Shown here in pieces: positions 37,210 to 46,945 of a stretch of DNA of 64,000 bases. The position numbers were made by a program, and so were the translations under genes. The DNA is from a beta proteobacterium AAP99 (GTDB lineage Bacteria > Pseudomonadota > Gammaproteobacteria > Burkholderiales > Burkholderiaceae_C): contig LJIA01000005.1 in NCBI GenBank assembly GCA_001295775.1, positions 186,001 to 250,000 on the forward strand. Direction: 5' to 3'. The notes under the pieces were generated by a model. The model saw only the letters and a program-made list of their open reading frames with translations. It was not told where the DNA came from and made no database searches. Numbering within the stretch: position 1 is the first letter of the stretch; the number at the start of each line of letters is the position of its first letter.

Positions 37210-37839
37210 GTGAAACGAAGTTCTTCACCTGTCGACGCACTTGTCGTCGAATTTGATACCGCGTTGCGCACATTGACAGGCGGGCTGACGGCCGCCCGAA
37301 GCTACCCCGCAGCAGGAATTGCCGAATCAGCGCAGCCCACCGAACTTGCTGGACAACTGATGCGGGTCAATCACACCGGCGAAGTGTGCGCGCAGGCGCT
37401 GTATCAAGGCCACGCCCTTGGCACGTCGACACCAGCGCTCAACTCATTCTTCCGAGAGGCCGCTCGCGAGGAGCAGGACCACCTTGCGTGGACCGCGCAG
37501 CGCCTGAAGGAATTGGGCAGCCGTCCGAGTTACCTCAACCCGCTCTGGTATGCCGGCGCATTGGCGCTCGGGTTTGTTTCCGCCAAGCTTTCAGACGGCA
37601 AGGGCCTGGGGCTGATGTCTGAAACCGAGCGGCAGGTTGAGGCCCATCTTGCTGGCCACCTCGAACGCCTGCCTGCCGACGACATGCGCTCACGCAGCAT
37701 CGTCGACGCGATGAAAGCTGACGAAGCCCATCATGCGGACGAAGCCGAACGCCTCGGCGCCGACGCGGTGCCCGAGCCGCTGAAGGCCTTGATGCGCGCC
37801 TCGGCGAAAGTGATGACCACCGTCGCGCATCACGTCTGA
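37210..37839 (+). CDS. coq7: 2-polyprenyl-3-methyl-6-methoxy-1,4-benzoquinone monooxygenase (Coq7)
   Basis: A 209-residue membrane-associated diiron hydroxylase of ubiquinone synthesis. Iron ligands are visible in RVNHTGEVCAQALYQGH, AAREEQDHLAWTAQRL, ETERQVEAHLAGHLERLP and MKADEAHHADEAE. The start is GTG at 37210. It acts in the aerobic hydroxylation of demethoxyubiquinone. The gene stands alone and converges with the OsmC-family gene, with only four bases between the stops. Confidence 0.95.
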   Translation: MKRSSSPVDALVVEFDTALRTLTGGLTAARSYPAAGIAESAQPTELAGQLMRVNHTGEVCAQALYQGHALGTSTPALNSFFREAAREEQDHLAWTAQRLKELGSRPSYLNPLWYAGALALGFVSAKLSDGKGLGLMSETERQVEAHLAGHLERLPADDMRSRSIVDAMKADEAHHADEAERLGADAVPEPLKALMRASAKVMTTVAHHV

Positions 37840-37843
37840 TCCA

Positions 37844-38269
37844 TCAGTCAGTGCTCAGCAACTCGAAGCTTGTAGAGATTTCGGCGGTCTTGGCGAGCAT
37901 GGCCGTTGCGGAGCAGTACTTGTCGTGCGAAAGCTTGATCGCACGCTCGACTGCGGCCTCCGAAAGCTTGCTTCCGCGCACCTTGAAATGAAAGCCGATC
38001 GCGGTGAACACCTTGGGGTCTTCAACCGCGCGCTCCGCCTTGATGAAGACCTCGCAGCCCTGCACATCGATGCGGCCGCGCTTGAGGATCAATACAACGT
38101 CGTAGGCGGTGCAACCACCCGCCCCGGCGAGCAGCATTTCCATGGGCCGCGGCGCCAGATTATGGCCGCCCCCTTCAGGTGCACCGTCCATCACGACGCT
38201 GTGCCCGCTGCCAGTGTCTGCCACGAACTGCATTCCATGAACCCCGGTCCATCGCACCGTGCATTCCAT
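37844..38269 (-). CDS. OsmC-family protein, YhfA type
   Basis: A 141-residue OsmC/Ohr fold protein. MECTVRWTGVHGMQFVAD, PRPMEMLLAGAGGCTAYDVV and KYCSATAMLAKTAEI match YhfA-type OsmC proteins, which carry two Cys residues (in GGCTA and KYCSA) used for hydroperoxide reduction in relatives. The ATG at 38269 is the right start for this family; an upstream frame to 38569 is not coding-like. Function is presumed oxidative-stress defence, unproven. Confidence 0.9.
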   Translation of the reverse strand: MECTVRWTGVHGMQFVADTGSGHSVVMDGAPEGGGHNLAPRPMEMLLAGAGGCTAYDVVLILKRGRIDVQGCEVFIKAERAVEDPKVFTAIGFHFKVRGSKLSEAAVERAIKLSHDKYCSATAMLAKTAEISTSFELLSTD

Positions 38270-38738
38270 CAAGTAACTCTCCAAAAGCGAGGCGGTCAAC
38301 GCACCGCAAGAGCACACTCTAGCCGAGCATTGATTCCGCGGCGCACAAGAGGAGTGCATCGGCCGCTCAACAAGAGTGCACAAGCGGCACCGCATACTCC
38401 AATAGAAATTGACCTCGAATTTTGAGGCCATGTCTTCTATTGCATCGCAGCAATTTGACCTAAACTGTGAATATGTCTCCTCCACCGATCCCAATTTGGT
38501 GGTTTCAGGCCCGGCGTCAACACGTCGGGCCTTTTTCTTTCGCGACGCAAGTTCGCCAGATGTGATCATCAGGCCGCCACGCAGGTTGCACTGAACGCAC
38601 CCACCGCTGAGTATCGGTGTCCTCTATTTCAAGAAGCGCGTACAATCGAGAGTTTCCGCCGAATTCGGAGAGGCTGCACTATCAAGAACAAGCAGCACGG
38701 CGGAAAACGTTCCTCAACTGATTCTTGAAAGTCATCAC
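38270..38738. other. 469-bp intergenic region before rplM
   Basis: No protein gene. Holds an orphan plus-strand terminator (38507-38537) with a CCACC/GGTGG hairpin just before it, and a TACAAT box (38641-38646) that may be the -10 element for rplM, though its -35 is weak. Confidence 0.5.
38482..38537 (+). terminator. Orphan terminator, possible 3' end of a small RNA
   Basis: AGGCCCGGCGT-CAAC-ACGTCGGGCCT (38507-38532, one G-U pair) followed by TTTTC, preceded by a small hairpin CCACC/GGTGG (38482-38502). No plus-strand gene lies between coq7 (ending 37839) and here, so it probably ends a short non-coding RNA. A promoter was not identified with confidence. Confidence 0.6.
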
Positions 38739-39167
38739 ATGAAAACCTGGGTCGCCAAGGCTGAGACCGCTCAGCACGACTGGTTTGTGATCGATGCCAC
38801 GGACAAGGTTCTCGGACGTGTGGCCAGCGAAGTCGCACGCCGCCTGCGTGGCAAGCACAAACCTGAATTCACCCCGCACGTAGATACGGGCGATTTCATC
38901 ATCATCGTCAACGCAGCCAAGCTGCGCGTGACCGGCAACAAGTCGCTGGACAAGAAGTACTACCGCCACTCGGGCTACCCCGGCGGTATCTACGAGACCA
39001 ACTTCCGCGACATGCAGGCCAAGCATCCTGGCCGCGCCCTGCAGAAGGCCGTCAAGGGCATGCTGCCCAAGGGCCCGCTGGGCTACGCCATGATCAAGAA
39101 GCTGAAGGTCTATGCAGACGGCACGCACCCGCACGCCGCGCAGCAGCCCCAGCCCCTGGACATCTGA
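38739..39167 (+). CDS. rplM: 50S ribosomal protein L13
   Basis: A 142-residue ribosomal protein at normal length. [39 protein letters not shown] and [17 protein letters not shown] are family signatures. It binds 23S rRNA early in assembly. It is followed 11 bp later by rpsI, the universal L13-S9 operon. Confidence 0.99.
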   Translation: MKTWVAKAETAQHDWFVIDATDKVLGRVASEVARRLRGKHKPEFTPHVDTGDFIIIVNAAKLRVTGNKSLDKKYYRHSGYPGGIYETNFRDMQAKHPGRALQKAVKGMLPKGPLGYAMIKKLKVYADGTHPHAAQQPQPLDI

Positions 39168-39178
39168 GGATCACGCAC

Positions 39179-39571
39179 ATGATCGGTGATTACAACTACG
39201 GTACCGGCCGCCGCAAAGATGCAGTGGCTCGCGTGTTCATCAAGAAGGGCTCGGGCGCCATCGTCGTCAATGGCAAGCCTGTAGACCAGTACTTCGCCCG
39301 CGAAACCGGCCGCATGATCGTGCGTCAGCCGCTCGTGCTGACCAACCATGTCGAAACCTTCGACATCATGGTCAACGTGAACGGCGGCGGCGAATCCGGC
39401 CAGGCCGGTGCCGTGCGCCACGGCATCACGCGCGCGCTGATCGACTATGACGCAGAACTCAAGGGCACCCTCAAGCGCGCCGGTCTGGTGACGCGTGACG
39501 CCCGCGAAGTCGAGCGCAAGAAGGTTGGTCTGCGTGGCGCACGTCGCGCGAAGCAGTTCAGCAAGCGCTGA
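39179..39571 (+). CDS. rpsI: 30S ribosomal protein S9
   Basis: A 130-residue ribosomal protein. [33 protein letters not shown] and the basic tail [11 protein letters not shown], which reaches the P-site tRNA, are present. Second gene of the operon with rplM, ending at the terminator at 39619. Confidence 0.99.
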   Translation: MIGDYNYGTGRRKDAVARVFIKKGSGAIVVNGKPVDQYFARETGRMIVRQPLVLTNHVETFDIMVNVNGGGESGQAGAVRHGITRALIDYDAELKGTLKRAGLVTRDAREVERKKVGLRGARRAKQFSKR

Positions 39572-39618
39572 TCGATGTTCAACTGCGTCGTCCTCCGCGG
39601 CGCAGTGCAGTTTGTTTC

Positions 39619-39646
39619 AAAAGCCACCCGCGGGTGGCTTTTTTCT
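39619..39646 (+). terminator. Terminator of the rplM-rpsI operon
   Basis: AAAAGCCACCCG/CGGGTGGCTTTT (39619-39642) followed by more T, about 50 bp after the rpsI stop. Confidence 0.9.
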
Positions 39647-39674
39647 TTGGGTGAGCAGCCCTGACAATTCCGCC

Positions 39675-40412
39675 ATGCGTTTCACCCTGCTTCGCCGCCG
39701 ATTCACGATCTCTGCACCGCGCATGGCCATTCGGGCGCATGTCCCCTGGCCGATCCGGGTCTTCGGCTATGCGATCGTTCTCGGGCTGGCTGCGGCAGTT
39801 GCTATGTGGGCCTACGACCTGGGCAGCCGTTTCGCCGGCTTCAACAAGGGTGAAGTGAAAGAAGAACTGACGCGCCTGCGCAGCGATGTGGCCAGCCTGC
39901 GCGCCGAACGGGATGCGCTGAAGACTGCAAGCCTTGCAAGTCAGAGCGAGCTGACGATGGAGCGCGCGTCCCAGTCCAAGATGGCCGACCAGGTCAAGGC
40001 GCTCGAAGCCGAAGTCGCGCAGCTCAAGGAAGAGACCGCGTTCTACGAAAGCCTGATTCCCGCAACGACCGCCGGGCCGGGCGTGTCGATCCGCAATCTG
40101 CGCGCGCAGCTCGATCCTGCGTCCAGCACGATGCGCTACCGATTGCTCGTGATGCAAACCGGTCGCACAGAGACGGAATTCCGCGGTCAGATCCGACTCG
40201 ATGTGAGCGTTCAGTCCGCGGGCAAGACCGAGGTGGTCAGTATCCCTTCTTCGAGTGCGGGTTCTGTGCCCTCACTTGAACTGGCATTCCGGCGGGTACA
40301 GCGCGTGGAAGGTGAGATGCAACTGCCCAAGGGTGTCACCGTAAAATCCGTCGTCGCCAAGGTGATGCAGGGCAGTGCAGTTCGCGCTCAGGTACAGACC
40401 GTACCCAGCTGA
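39675..40412 (+). CDS. DUF6776-type membrane protein with coiled coil
   Basis: A 245-residue protein with one membrane span at about residues 29-48 (FGYAIVLGLAAAVAMWAY), a coiled coil at 60-115 (EELTRLRSDVASLRAER to EVAQLKEETAFYE) and a C-terminal beta-rich domain facing the periplasm. The family is conserved in Burkholderiales immediately before a bactofilin. Both may act together at the envelope; the function is unknown. The ATG at 39675 is the first after the terminator. Confidence 0.78.
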   Translation: MRFTLLRRRFTISAPRMAIRAHVPWPIRVFGYAIVLGLAAAVAMWAYDLGSRFAGFNKGEVKEELTRLRSDVASLRAERDALKTASLASQSELTMERASQSKMADQVKALEAEVAQLKEETAFYESLIPATTAGPGVSIRNLRAQLDPASSTMRYRLLVMQTGRTETEFRGQIRLDVSVQSAGKTEVVSIPSSSAGSVPSLELAFRRVQRVEGEMQLPKGVTVKSVVAKVMQGSAVRAQVQTVPS

Positions 40413-40444
40413 CAGAGTGCGTTGGATCACTCAAGGAGATTCCG

Positions 40445-40849
40445 ATGTTTTCTTCTGGCAAGTCCAAGTCCGGCAAGATGCCGCCGATCGAAAGCCTGAT
40501 CGGCGCCGATCTCGTGGTTGAAGGCAACCTCATCTTCAAGGGTGGCCTCCGCGTGGACGGCACGATCCGCGGCAATGTCACGGCGCAGGAAGGTCAGGCG
40601 GCGATGCTGGTGGTCTCCGAGCAGGCAAAGATTGAAGGCGAAGTGCGTTGTCTGCACGTCGTGGTGAACGGCACGATCATCGGCCCGGTGATCAGCACCG
40701 AACTCATCGAACTGCAGCCGAAGGCACGCATAACTGGCGATGTGACCTATGCTGCGCTCGAGATGCATCAGGGCGCAGCTGTTGACGGGCGCCTCGTGCA
40801 CAGCGAAGCGGCGAAGCCGGCGCTGAAGCTTGCGGCCAACAACGGGTGA
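40445..40849 (+). CDS. Bactofilin (polymer-forming cytoskeletal protein)
   Basis: A 134-residue bactofilin. The central beta-helix repeats (IGADLVVEGNLIFKGGLRVDG, EGEVRCLHVVVNGTIIGPV, LQPKARITGDVTY) are characteristic. It polymerises without nucleotide into cytoplasmic filaments that often organise wall enzymes. AAGGAG lies eight bases upstream. It is 32 bp after the DUF6776 gene, likely one operon that may continue into erpA. Confidence 0.93.
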   Translation: MFSSGKSKSGKMPPIESLIGADLVVEGNLIFKGGLRVDGTIRGNVTAQEGQAAMLVVSEQAKIEGEVRCLHVVVNGTIIGPVISTELIELQPKARITGDVTYAALEMHQGAAVDGRLVHSEAAKPALKLAANNG

Positions 40850-40929
40850 GCAGCACCTCACCACACCGACGAGCAGCTTGAGGTTTTCCTGCTCGCCCCA
40901 ATTTTCAAGATTCTTGTGAAGGAACCGAC

Positions 40930-41301
40930 ATGAACGCAGTTGCAGAACTGGCCCCGCACACCGAAGCCATGCCTATGCCCCTGAACTTCACCGACGCGGC
41001 TGCCGCCAAGGTGAAGACGCTGATCGACGAGGAAGGCAACCCGGACCTGAAGCTGCGGGTCTTCGTGCAAGGCGGTGGGTGCTCCGGCTTCCAGTACGGC
41101 TTCACCTTCGACGAGATCGTGAATGAAGACGACACGCCGATGGAAAAGAACGGCGTTACGTTGCTGATCGACGCGATGAGCTATCAGTATCTGGTCGGCG
41201 CCGAGATCGACTACAAGGAAGACATCGAAGGCTCGCAGTTCGTGATCAAGAACCCGAACGCCACGACCACCTGCGGCTGCGGTTCGAGCTTCTCGGTCTG
41301 A
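40930..41301 (+). CDS. erpA: Iron-sulfur cluster insertion protein ErpA
   Basis: A 123-residue A-type carrier that delivers Fe-S clusters to target enzymes. The three conserved Cys are in [11 protein letters not shown] and the C-terminal [32 protein letters not shown] and [15 protein letters not shown] are typical. Located after the bactofilin gene and followed by a double hairpin terminator. Confidence 0.97.
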   Translation: MNAVAELAPHTEAMPMPLNFTDAAAAKVKTLIDEEGNPDLKLRVFVQGGGCSGFQYGFTFDEIVNEDDTPMEKNGVTLLIDAMSYQYLVGAEIDYKEDIEGSQFVIKNPNATTTCGCGSSFSV

Positions 41302-41313
41302 GTCGTTTCCACT

Positions 41314-41378
41314 GATTGCCCGGCTTGTTTCCGGGCAATCCTAAAAGGCGCGCATGGGAAAGCCAGCGCGCCTTTTGT
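41314..41378. terminator. Two stacked hairpins between convergent erpA and anmK
   Basis: GATTGCCCGG/CCGGGCAATC (41314-41323, 41331-41340), then AAAAGGCGCGC/GCGCGCCTTTT (41343-41353, 41366-41376) followed by GTTTT. The second has A-runs and T-runs on both sides and can work in both directions. Confidence 0.85.
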
Positions 41379-41417
41379 TTTGGGGAAGCCGCCCGGCACG
41401 CCGCCGAGGTGCGGCAC

Positions 41418-42533
41418 TCAAGCCGGGGTAAAGCTGCCGAGCACCCGCGGCCCTGCCGCACCGGTCACCGCCGGCACGTTGCCGGGCAGCCGCAGCACAT
41501 GTGCGCGCGCAAACCAGGCCCAGGCCAGGGCCTCGACATGCTGCTCGTCCACGCCGCGTACGGATACCGGCTGCATGGGCAGGCCGATGCGGCTCTGAAG
41601 ATCAGCCATGAGCGCGCGATTCTTCGCACCGCCGCCGCAGACCCACACGCCGGCCACTTCCGGCGCGTGGCGGCGGATGGCCTCCGCCACGGTCTGCGCG
41701 GTCAGCGCCGTAAGCGTGGCCTGCACGTCGGCGGCTTCGTAGGCCTGGCTGCCGCCCAGGTGGGACTCCAGCCAGACAGCATTGAACAGATCACGCCCGG
41801 TGCTCTTGGGTGGCGGGGCCTGGAAGTAGCGCTCGCGCAGCAGACGCTCAAGCAGGCTGGCGATGGGCGTGCCTGCGGCCGCAAAACGGCCGCTGTCGTC
41901 ATACGTGCCGCCGCGGTGGCGCTGCGCCCAGAGATCCAGAAGGCAGTTGCCGGGGCCGGTGTCGAAGCCTTCGACCCGGCCGTCGCCATGCAGGATCGTG
42001 ATGTTGGCGATGCCGCCCAGGTTCAGCACCACCTGTGTCTTGCCCGGCTGACCGAAGATCTGGGCGTGAAAGGCCGGCACAAGCGGCGCGCCTTGCCCGC
42101 CGGCCGCGATGTCTCGGCTGCGCACGTCATGCACGACCGAGACGCCGGTGCGCTCAGCGAGCAGTGCCGCATTGAGGAGCTGGATGGAGATGCCCGGCAG
42201 GCCATGGCCATTGGCAGCAGGCGCGTGGCGCACCGTGACGCCGTGCGCACCGGCGGCCAGCACTTGTGCAGGCTGCAGGCCGGTTTGCTTCAGCAGTGTG
42301 CCCACGAGCTCGGCGTACTCGGCGGCCACAGCGTTGGCTGCGTGGGCAGATCGGGCGAGGTCGTCGCTGCCTGTGCGCTGCAGGGCCAGCAGCTCGTTGC
42401 GCAGTGCAGTCGGGAAGGCGCGGTGGGCGCTGGCGCGCAGCTCGGGCAGCGCAGCACCCTGATCCCGCCATGAGGCCACCACCCCGTCGATGCCGTCCAT
42501 GCTGGTTCCGGACATCAACCCGATGGTGATCAT
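41418..42533 (-). CDS. anmK: Anhydro-N-acetylmuramic acid kinase
   Basis: A 371-residue sugar kinase that opens and phosphorylates 1,6-anhydro-MurNAc during peptidoglycan recycling. Motifs: MSGTSMDGIDG, VLNLGGIANIT, FDTGPGNCLLD and CGGGAKN. GGGAGA precedes the ATG at 42533. It is 10 bp after the M23 peptidase gene, a conserved pairing of wall-related genes. It would use products of the lytic transglycosylase at 17888. Confidence 0.96.
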   Translation of the reverse strand: MITIGLMSGTSMDGIDGVVASWRDQGAALPELRASAHRAFPTALRNELLALQRTGSDDLARSAHAANAVAAEYAELVGTLLKQTGLQPAQVLAAGAHGVTVRHAPAANGHGLPGISIQLLNAALLAERTGVSVVHDVRSRDIAAGGQGAPLVPAFHAQIFGQPGKTQVVLNLGGIANITILHGDGRVEGFDTGPGNCLLDLWAQRHRGGTYDDSGRFAAAGTPIASLLERLLRERYFQAPPPKSTGRDLFNAVWLESHLGGSQAYEAADVQATLTALTAQTVAEAIRRHAPEVAGVWVCGGGAKNRALMADLQSRIGLPMQPVSVRGVDEQHVEALAWAWFARAHVLRLPGNVPAVTGAAGPRVLGSFTPA

Positions 42534-42543
42534 GGCGGTCTCC

Positions 42544-43923
42544 CTATTCTGCTTGTGCGTACTCCCGGCCGCCGGCCAGCGCGAGGCGGCGGCCCATCTC
42601 GCCTGCATGGGCGCGGAACGCCGGCATGAGGTTCGCGGCGATCGGTTGCGCGTCGGGCAGGATGGCGGTCTGCGGGTTCACCGGCGCGCCGTTCACATGC
42701 AGCTCATAGTGCAGGTGCGGACCGGTTGAATTGCCCGTCGAACCGACGAAGCCGATGATATCGCCCTGCGTCACGCGCTGGCCCTTCTTCAGGCCGCGCG
42801 CAAAGCCCGACAGATGCGCGTACAGCGTGGAGTGCACGCCGGCGTGGCGGATGATCACGGTGTTGCCGTAGCCGCGCTGCCAGCCTGCGAACTCGACCGT
42901 GCCGTCCGAGGCGGCGCGCACACCCGTACCGCTGGGCGCCGCGAAATCGATGCCGGTGTGGCGGTGGCTGTAGCCGAAGATCGGATGGTTGCGGTTGCCG
43001 AAGCCGGAGGAGATGCGGGTGAATTCCACCGGCGTCTTCAGGAAGGCCTTCTTGAGGCTGCGGCCGTCAAAGGCATAGAACGCACCCTTGTGGCCTGCGG
43101 GGCCATCGGCGTCGAACCACAGCGCCTGATGCTTGCGGCCGGCATTGATGAATCGGATGGCCAGCAATTGGCCGGAGCGCACCACTTCGCCGCTGGGCAG
43201 CGCGAGCTGCTCATACACCACCTCGAAGCTGTCGCCGCGGCGCAGGTCGTTGTAGAAGTCAATGTCGCCGGAGAGCAGATCCACCATCTGCTGGGTGATG
43301 GCGTCCGGAATCTGCGCAGCATCCGCAGCCGCGAACAGCGAGCTCTGGATGCTGGCGCTGCGCATCACGACGCGCCGCTCGTAGGCCTCCACAACCTGAC
43401 GGGCCTGCAGCGTGCCGTCGTCGCGGCGCTCGATGAAGAGCATGCGGGCATTCGGTTCGTCGGCCGAGAGCATGGCGCGCAGCCAGAGCAGCTCGCCGTC
43501 TTCGTCCGTGCTGGCCGACACCGTCTTGCCGGGGCGCAGCTTGAGCAGCTCGCGAGCCACCGCATCACGGCCGGTAAAGGCCACGGCAGCCGCGTCCTGC
43601 ACGCCCAGACGTTCCATCAGCGAGGCGATCGTGTCGCCCTTGGCGACGCGGACTTCCTGGATGTAGCTGGTGGGCGCGGCTTCTTCGTGCACAGCCAGCT
43701 CAGGCAGACTGACAGCCTGCGTCACTCGCGTGACCGGTTGGTCAGCGATGTCCGGCGCAAACGGCGCCACGCCGAAGGCGGCAACGGCAGCCAAGGCGGC
43801 CACGCCGCCGACGATCAAGCGAATGCGATGCAGTCGATCAGCAGCGGTTGCTGCACGCCCTGCGAACAGGCGGCGCCCGGCTTTAAGGCCTTCCGGCCGA
43901 TCGAGAGACCAAAACTTGCTCAT
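42544..43923 (-). CDS. M23-family peptidoglycan metallopeptidase (NlpD/MepM-like)
   Basis: A 459-residue envelope protease with one membrane span near residues 36-56. VAKGDTIASLMERLGV resembles an OapA/LysM-like wall-binding segment. The LytM domain has SSGFGNRNHPI, HRHTGIDFAAP (zinc His and Asp), and GPHLHYELHVNG (zinc His pair). All metal ligands are present, so it should be active against cross-links. The start at 43923 (MSKFWSL) has GGAG nine bases upstream; an ATG at 43950 is the alternative. Divergent from tyrS. Confidence 0.92.
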   Translation of the reverse strand: MSKFWSLDRPEGLKAGRRLFAGRAATAADRLHRIRLIVGGVAALAAVAAFGVAPFAPDIADQPVTRVTQAVSLPELAVHEEAAPTSYIQEVRVAKGDTIASLMERLGVQDAAAVAFTGRDAVARELLKLRPGKTVSASTDEDGELLWLRAMLSADEPNARMLFIERRDDGTLQARQVVEAYERRVVMRSASIQSSLFAAADAAQIPDAITQQMVDLLSGDIDFYNDLRRGDSFEVVYEQLALPSGEVVRSGQLLAIRFINAGRKHQALWFDADGPAGHKGAFYAFDGRSLKKAFLKTPVEFTRISSGFGNRNHPIFGYSHRHTGIDFAAPSGTGVRAASDGTVEFAGWQRGYGNTVIIRHAGVHSTLYAHLSGFARGLKKGQRVTQGDIIGFVGSTGNSTGPHLHYELHVNGAPVNPQTAILPDAQPIAANLMPAFRAHAGEMGRRLALAGGREYAQAE

Positions 43924-44314
43924 GCGCGGCGTCTCCAGTAGTCGCGTCATGCGGGGCAGCGCCCCGTCCCAACACAGTGATTCCCTGATGCCCGATGCAA
44001 TAATCTGGAGCTCTTTGCGGCTCCTGTCACAGGCGGTGCGGACTGAAGTCCGGGCTTGACTGTGATGCTCCCCAGCAGATTTCGCGCCAGCGCGAAATTG
44101 CAAGTCTTGGAGTTTACCGGTGCGACCGGTGCAGCCAGCCCGGGGAAAGCCCGTGCGGGTTGATCCCGGCGCATCCGAAAACGCTTCAAAGTGTGAATCT
44201 GATTGAGTGTGGCGCGGCCCGGCAAGGTTTGCGCTGTCAGAAGTGCAACCGCGCGCTCGCGCGAAAGACAAACCGCCCGGCTGAATACATCCGGCATTGA
44301 TTCACCCGCCCACC

Positions 44315-45550
44315 ATGTCGAACGCTCCTGCCCCCGCTCATCCGATCACCGACCGCACCCGCGAGGCCCTGGCTGTCACCCGCCGCGGCTGCGAAGAGCT
44401 GCTGGTGGAAGAGGACTGGCTCAAGAAGCTCGCCCGCAGCGAGGCCACCGGCGCGCCGCTGCGCATCAAGCTGGGCCTGGACCCCACCGCGCCGGACATC
44501 CACATTGGCCACACGGTGGTGCTCAACAAGATGCGCCAGCTGCAGGACCTCGGCCATCAGGTGATCTTTCTGATCGGCGACTTCACCAGCCTGATCGGCG
44601 ACCCGTCCGGCCGCAACAGCACCCGCCCGCCGCTCACGCCCGAGCAGATCAAGGCCAACGCCGAGACCTACTACAAGCAGGCCAGCCTGGTGCTGGACCC
44701 GAGCAAGACCGAGATTCGATACAACTCCGAGTGGAGCGAGCCCCTGGGCGCGGCCGGCATGATCAAGCTGGCCGCCAAGTACACCCTGGCCCGCCTGCTG
44801 GAGCGCGACGACTTCACCAAGCGCTTCAAGACTGGCGTGCCGATCAGCATGCACGAACTGCTCTACCCGCTGATGCAGGGCTATGACAGCGTGGCGCTCA
44901 AGAGCGACCTGGAGCTGGGCGGCACCGACCAGAAGTTCAACCTGCTGGTGGGCCGCGAGCTGCAGCGTGAATACGGCCAGGAGCCGCAGTGCATCCTGAC
45001 CATGCCCCTGCTCGAAGGCCTGGACGGCGTGGAGAAGATGTCCAAGTCCAAGAACAACTACGTCGGCATCACCGAGGCGCCGGGCGAGATGTTCGGCAAG
45101 CTCATGTCGATCTCCGACGACATGATGTGGCGCTACTTCACCCTGCTGTCCTTCCGGCCCATCGCCGAGATCGAGGGCTTCAAGGCAGCCACCGCCGGCG
45201 GTGCGAACCCGCGCGACTTCAAGGTGCTGCTCGCGCAGGAGATCGTGGCCCGATTCCACGACAAGTCGGCCGCCGAGAAGGCGCTCGAGGAATTCAATCA
45301 CCGCGCCCGCGGCGGCGTGCCCGACGAGGTGCCGGAAGTCACCACGGCCGGCGCGCCGCTGGGCATCGGCCAGCTGCTCAAGCAGGCGGGGCTGGCGCCC
45401 TCCACCTCCGAGGCGCTGCGCAATGTGGAGCAGGGCGGCGTGAAGATCGACGGCAGCACGGTCAGCGACAAGGGCCTGAAGCTTGCGGCCGGCACCTATC
45501 TGGTTCAGGTGGGCAAGCGCAAGTTTGCGCGAGTCACGCTCACGGCATGA
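44315..45550 (+). CDS. tyrS: Tyrosyl-tRNA synthetase
   Basis: A 411-residue class I synthetase. HIGH motif as HIGHTV in [16 protein letters not shown] in [10 protein letters not shown], and the C-terminal S4-like RNA-binding segment ([15 protein letters not shown]). [11 protein letters not shown] is typical of the long-form TyrRS. The ATG at 44315 is preferred over an in-frame TTG at 44297. dtd follows 10 bp later. Confidence 0.98.
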   Translation: MSNAPAPAHPITDRTREALAVTRRGCEELLVEEDWLKKLARSEATGAPLRIKLGLDPTAPDIHIGHTVVLNKMRQLQDLGHQVIFLIGDFTSLIGDPSGRNSTRPPLTPEQIKANAETYYKQASLVLDPSKTEIRYNSEWSEPLGAAGMIKLAAKYTLARLLERDDFTKRFKTGVPISMHELLYPLMQGYDSVALKSDLELGGTDQKFNLLVGRELQREYGQEPQCILTMPLLEGLDGVEKMSKSKNNYVGITEAPGEMFGKLMSISDDMMWRYFTLLSFRPIAEIEGFKAATAGGANPRDFKVLLAQEIVARFHDKSAAEKALEEFNHRARGGVPDEVPEVTTAGAPLGIGQLLKQAGLAPSTSEALRNVEQGGVKIDGSTVSDKGLKLAAGTYLVQVGKRKFARVTLTA

Positions 45551-45560
45551 TCGCTGCCGC

Positions 45561-46016
45561 GTGATCGCCCTCATCCAGCGTGTGTCCGAAGCCGCCGTCC
45601 GCGTGGACGGCGAGGTGGTGGGTGCCATCGGTGGCGGGCTGCTCGCACTCGTCTGCGCCGAGCGCGGCGACACACCGGCGCAGGCCGAGCGCCTGCTCGA
45701 CAAGCTGCTGGCCTACCGGGTGTTTGCCGACGAAGCCGGCAAGATGAACAAGAGCCTCAAGGACGTGGGCGGCGGCCTGCTGGTGGTGAGCCAGTTCACG
45801 CTCGCCGCAGACACGAACAGCGGCACGCGCCCCTCCTTCACGCCGGCGGCCGACCCAGCCACCGGCCGCGCGCTGTACGAGCACTTCGTGGACCGCGCCC
45901 GCAGCCTGCATCCGGTCGTGGCCACGGGCCGTTTTGGCGCGGACATGAAGGTGGCGCTGGTGAATGACGGGCCGGTGACCTTCTGGTTGCGGGTTGCACC
46001 AGCCGCAGCCTCATAG
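45561..46016 (+). CDS. dtd: D-aminoacyl-tRNA deacylase
   Basis: A 151-residue enzyme that removes D-amino acids, for example D-Tyr, from t[32 protein letters not shown] and the NDGPVTFWL catalytic region are all conserved. The start is GTG at 45561. It follows tyrS in the same operon, a sensible pairing because TyrRS can charge D-Tyr. Confidence 0.97.
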   Translation: MIALIQRVSEAAVRVDGEVVGAIGGGLLALVCAERGDTPAQAERLLDKLLAYRVFADEAGKMNKSLKDVGGGLLVVSQFTLAADTNSGTRPSFTPAADPATGRALYEHFVDRARSLHPVVATGRFGADMKVALVNDGPVTFWLRVAPAAAS

Positions 46017-46018
46017 AT

Positions 46019-46140
46019 CAAATTCGGCCGAATTTTTTACAATCAGGCAAAAACCGCATTTCCGCTTGTCTGAAGCCGATCATGAGGCATTGTTGAGTAA
46101 TTTTTTACTCAATTTAGTTCATTTTCGGCCTTAATTCATT
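46019..46140. repeat. AT-rich intergenic island (copy 4) with CAGACAAGCGGAAA core
   Basis: In the 295-bp gap between dtd and the YbhB gene. It starts TTCGGCCGAATTTTTTAC and ends CATTTTCGGCC, both GGCC-type ends. Inside on the minus strand is CTTCAGACAAGCGGAAATG, the same core as in the repeats at 12.5, 50 and 51.9 kb, linking the two repeat groups. A perfect hairpin TTGAGTAA-TTTT-TTACTCAA lies at 46093-46112. The rest of the gap (46141-46311) shows nothing further. Confidence 0.5.
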
Positions 46141-46311
46141 ATCGACAGGCTCTTCTGCCGTGCACACAGGGCTCCCGTCACGGTGCCTCGATTGCTCCGC
46201 TGCCGCAGGCGCTCGTATCCTCGCGCTCTCACGGGTGCTGCGCCTCCCCGGACCGCGCGACCACAGCATCGGCCGACGACTGCACCCGGAACAACAACAG
46301 GGATCCGGATC

Positions 46312-46935
46312 ATGAACCTCATCAGCCAGTCCTTCAGCGAAGGCGAATTCATCCCCGGTGAATTTGCCTTCTGCGTGATCGACCCCAAGACCCACGTCAC
46401 GCTCTCGGCCAACCGCAACCCGCACCTCAAGTGGAGCGACGCGCCGGCCGGCACCAGGAGCTTTGCCCTGATCTGCCACGACTACGACGTGCCCAGCCGC
46501 GGCGACGATGTGAACCAGGAAGGCAAGATCGTGCCGGCCGACCTGCCGCGCGTGGACTTCTATCACTGGAGCCTGGCCAACATCCCCGCCAGCGTGAGCG
46601 AGATTGCCGCCGGCAGCCACAGCGCCGGCGTCACGCCGCGCGGCAAGGCCGCCGGCGCCGCACCGCTCGGGCAGCACGGCATCAATGACTACACCGGCTG
46701 GTTTGCCGGCGACAAGGACATGGGCGGTGACTACTACGGCTACGACGGCCCCTGCCCGCCCTGGAACGACTCCATCATTCACCACTACGTCTTCACGGTG
46801 TACGCGCTGGACATCGACACGCTCTCATTGCCCGAACGCTTCACCGGCGCCGATCTGCACGCCGCCATGAAGGGCCATGTGCTCGACTCCGCCGAGCTGA
46901 TGGGCCTCTACACGCTCAACCCGGCGCTGCTCTGA
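46312..46935 (+). CDS. YbhB/YbcL-family (PEBP-like) protein
   Basis: A 207-residue phosphatidylethanolamine-binding-protein fold. NPHLKWSDAPAGTRSFALIC and the ligand pocket sequence YDGPCPPWNDSIIHHYVFTVYALD are typical of the bacterial YbhB group. VDFYHWSLANIP is also characteristic. No signal peptide. The biological role in bacteria is unknown. ATG at 46312. The phosphatase gene starts 10 bp after its stop. Confidence 0.92.
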   Translation: MNLISQSFSEGEFIPGEFAFCVIDPKTHVTLSANRNPHLKWSDAPAGTRSFALICHDYDVPSRGDDVNQEGKIVPADLPRVDFYHWSLANIPASVSEIAAGSHSAGVTPRGKAAGAAPLGQHGINDYTGWFAGDKDMGGDYYGYDGPCPPWNDSIIHHYVFTVYALDIDTLSLPERFTGADLHAAMKGHVLDSAELMGLYTLNPALL

Positions 46936-46945
46936 GCCGCCGCGC

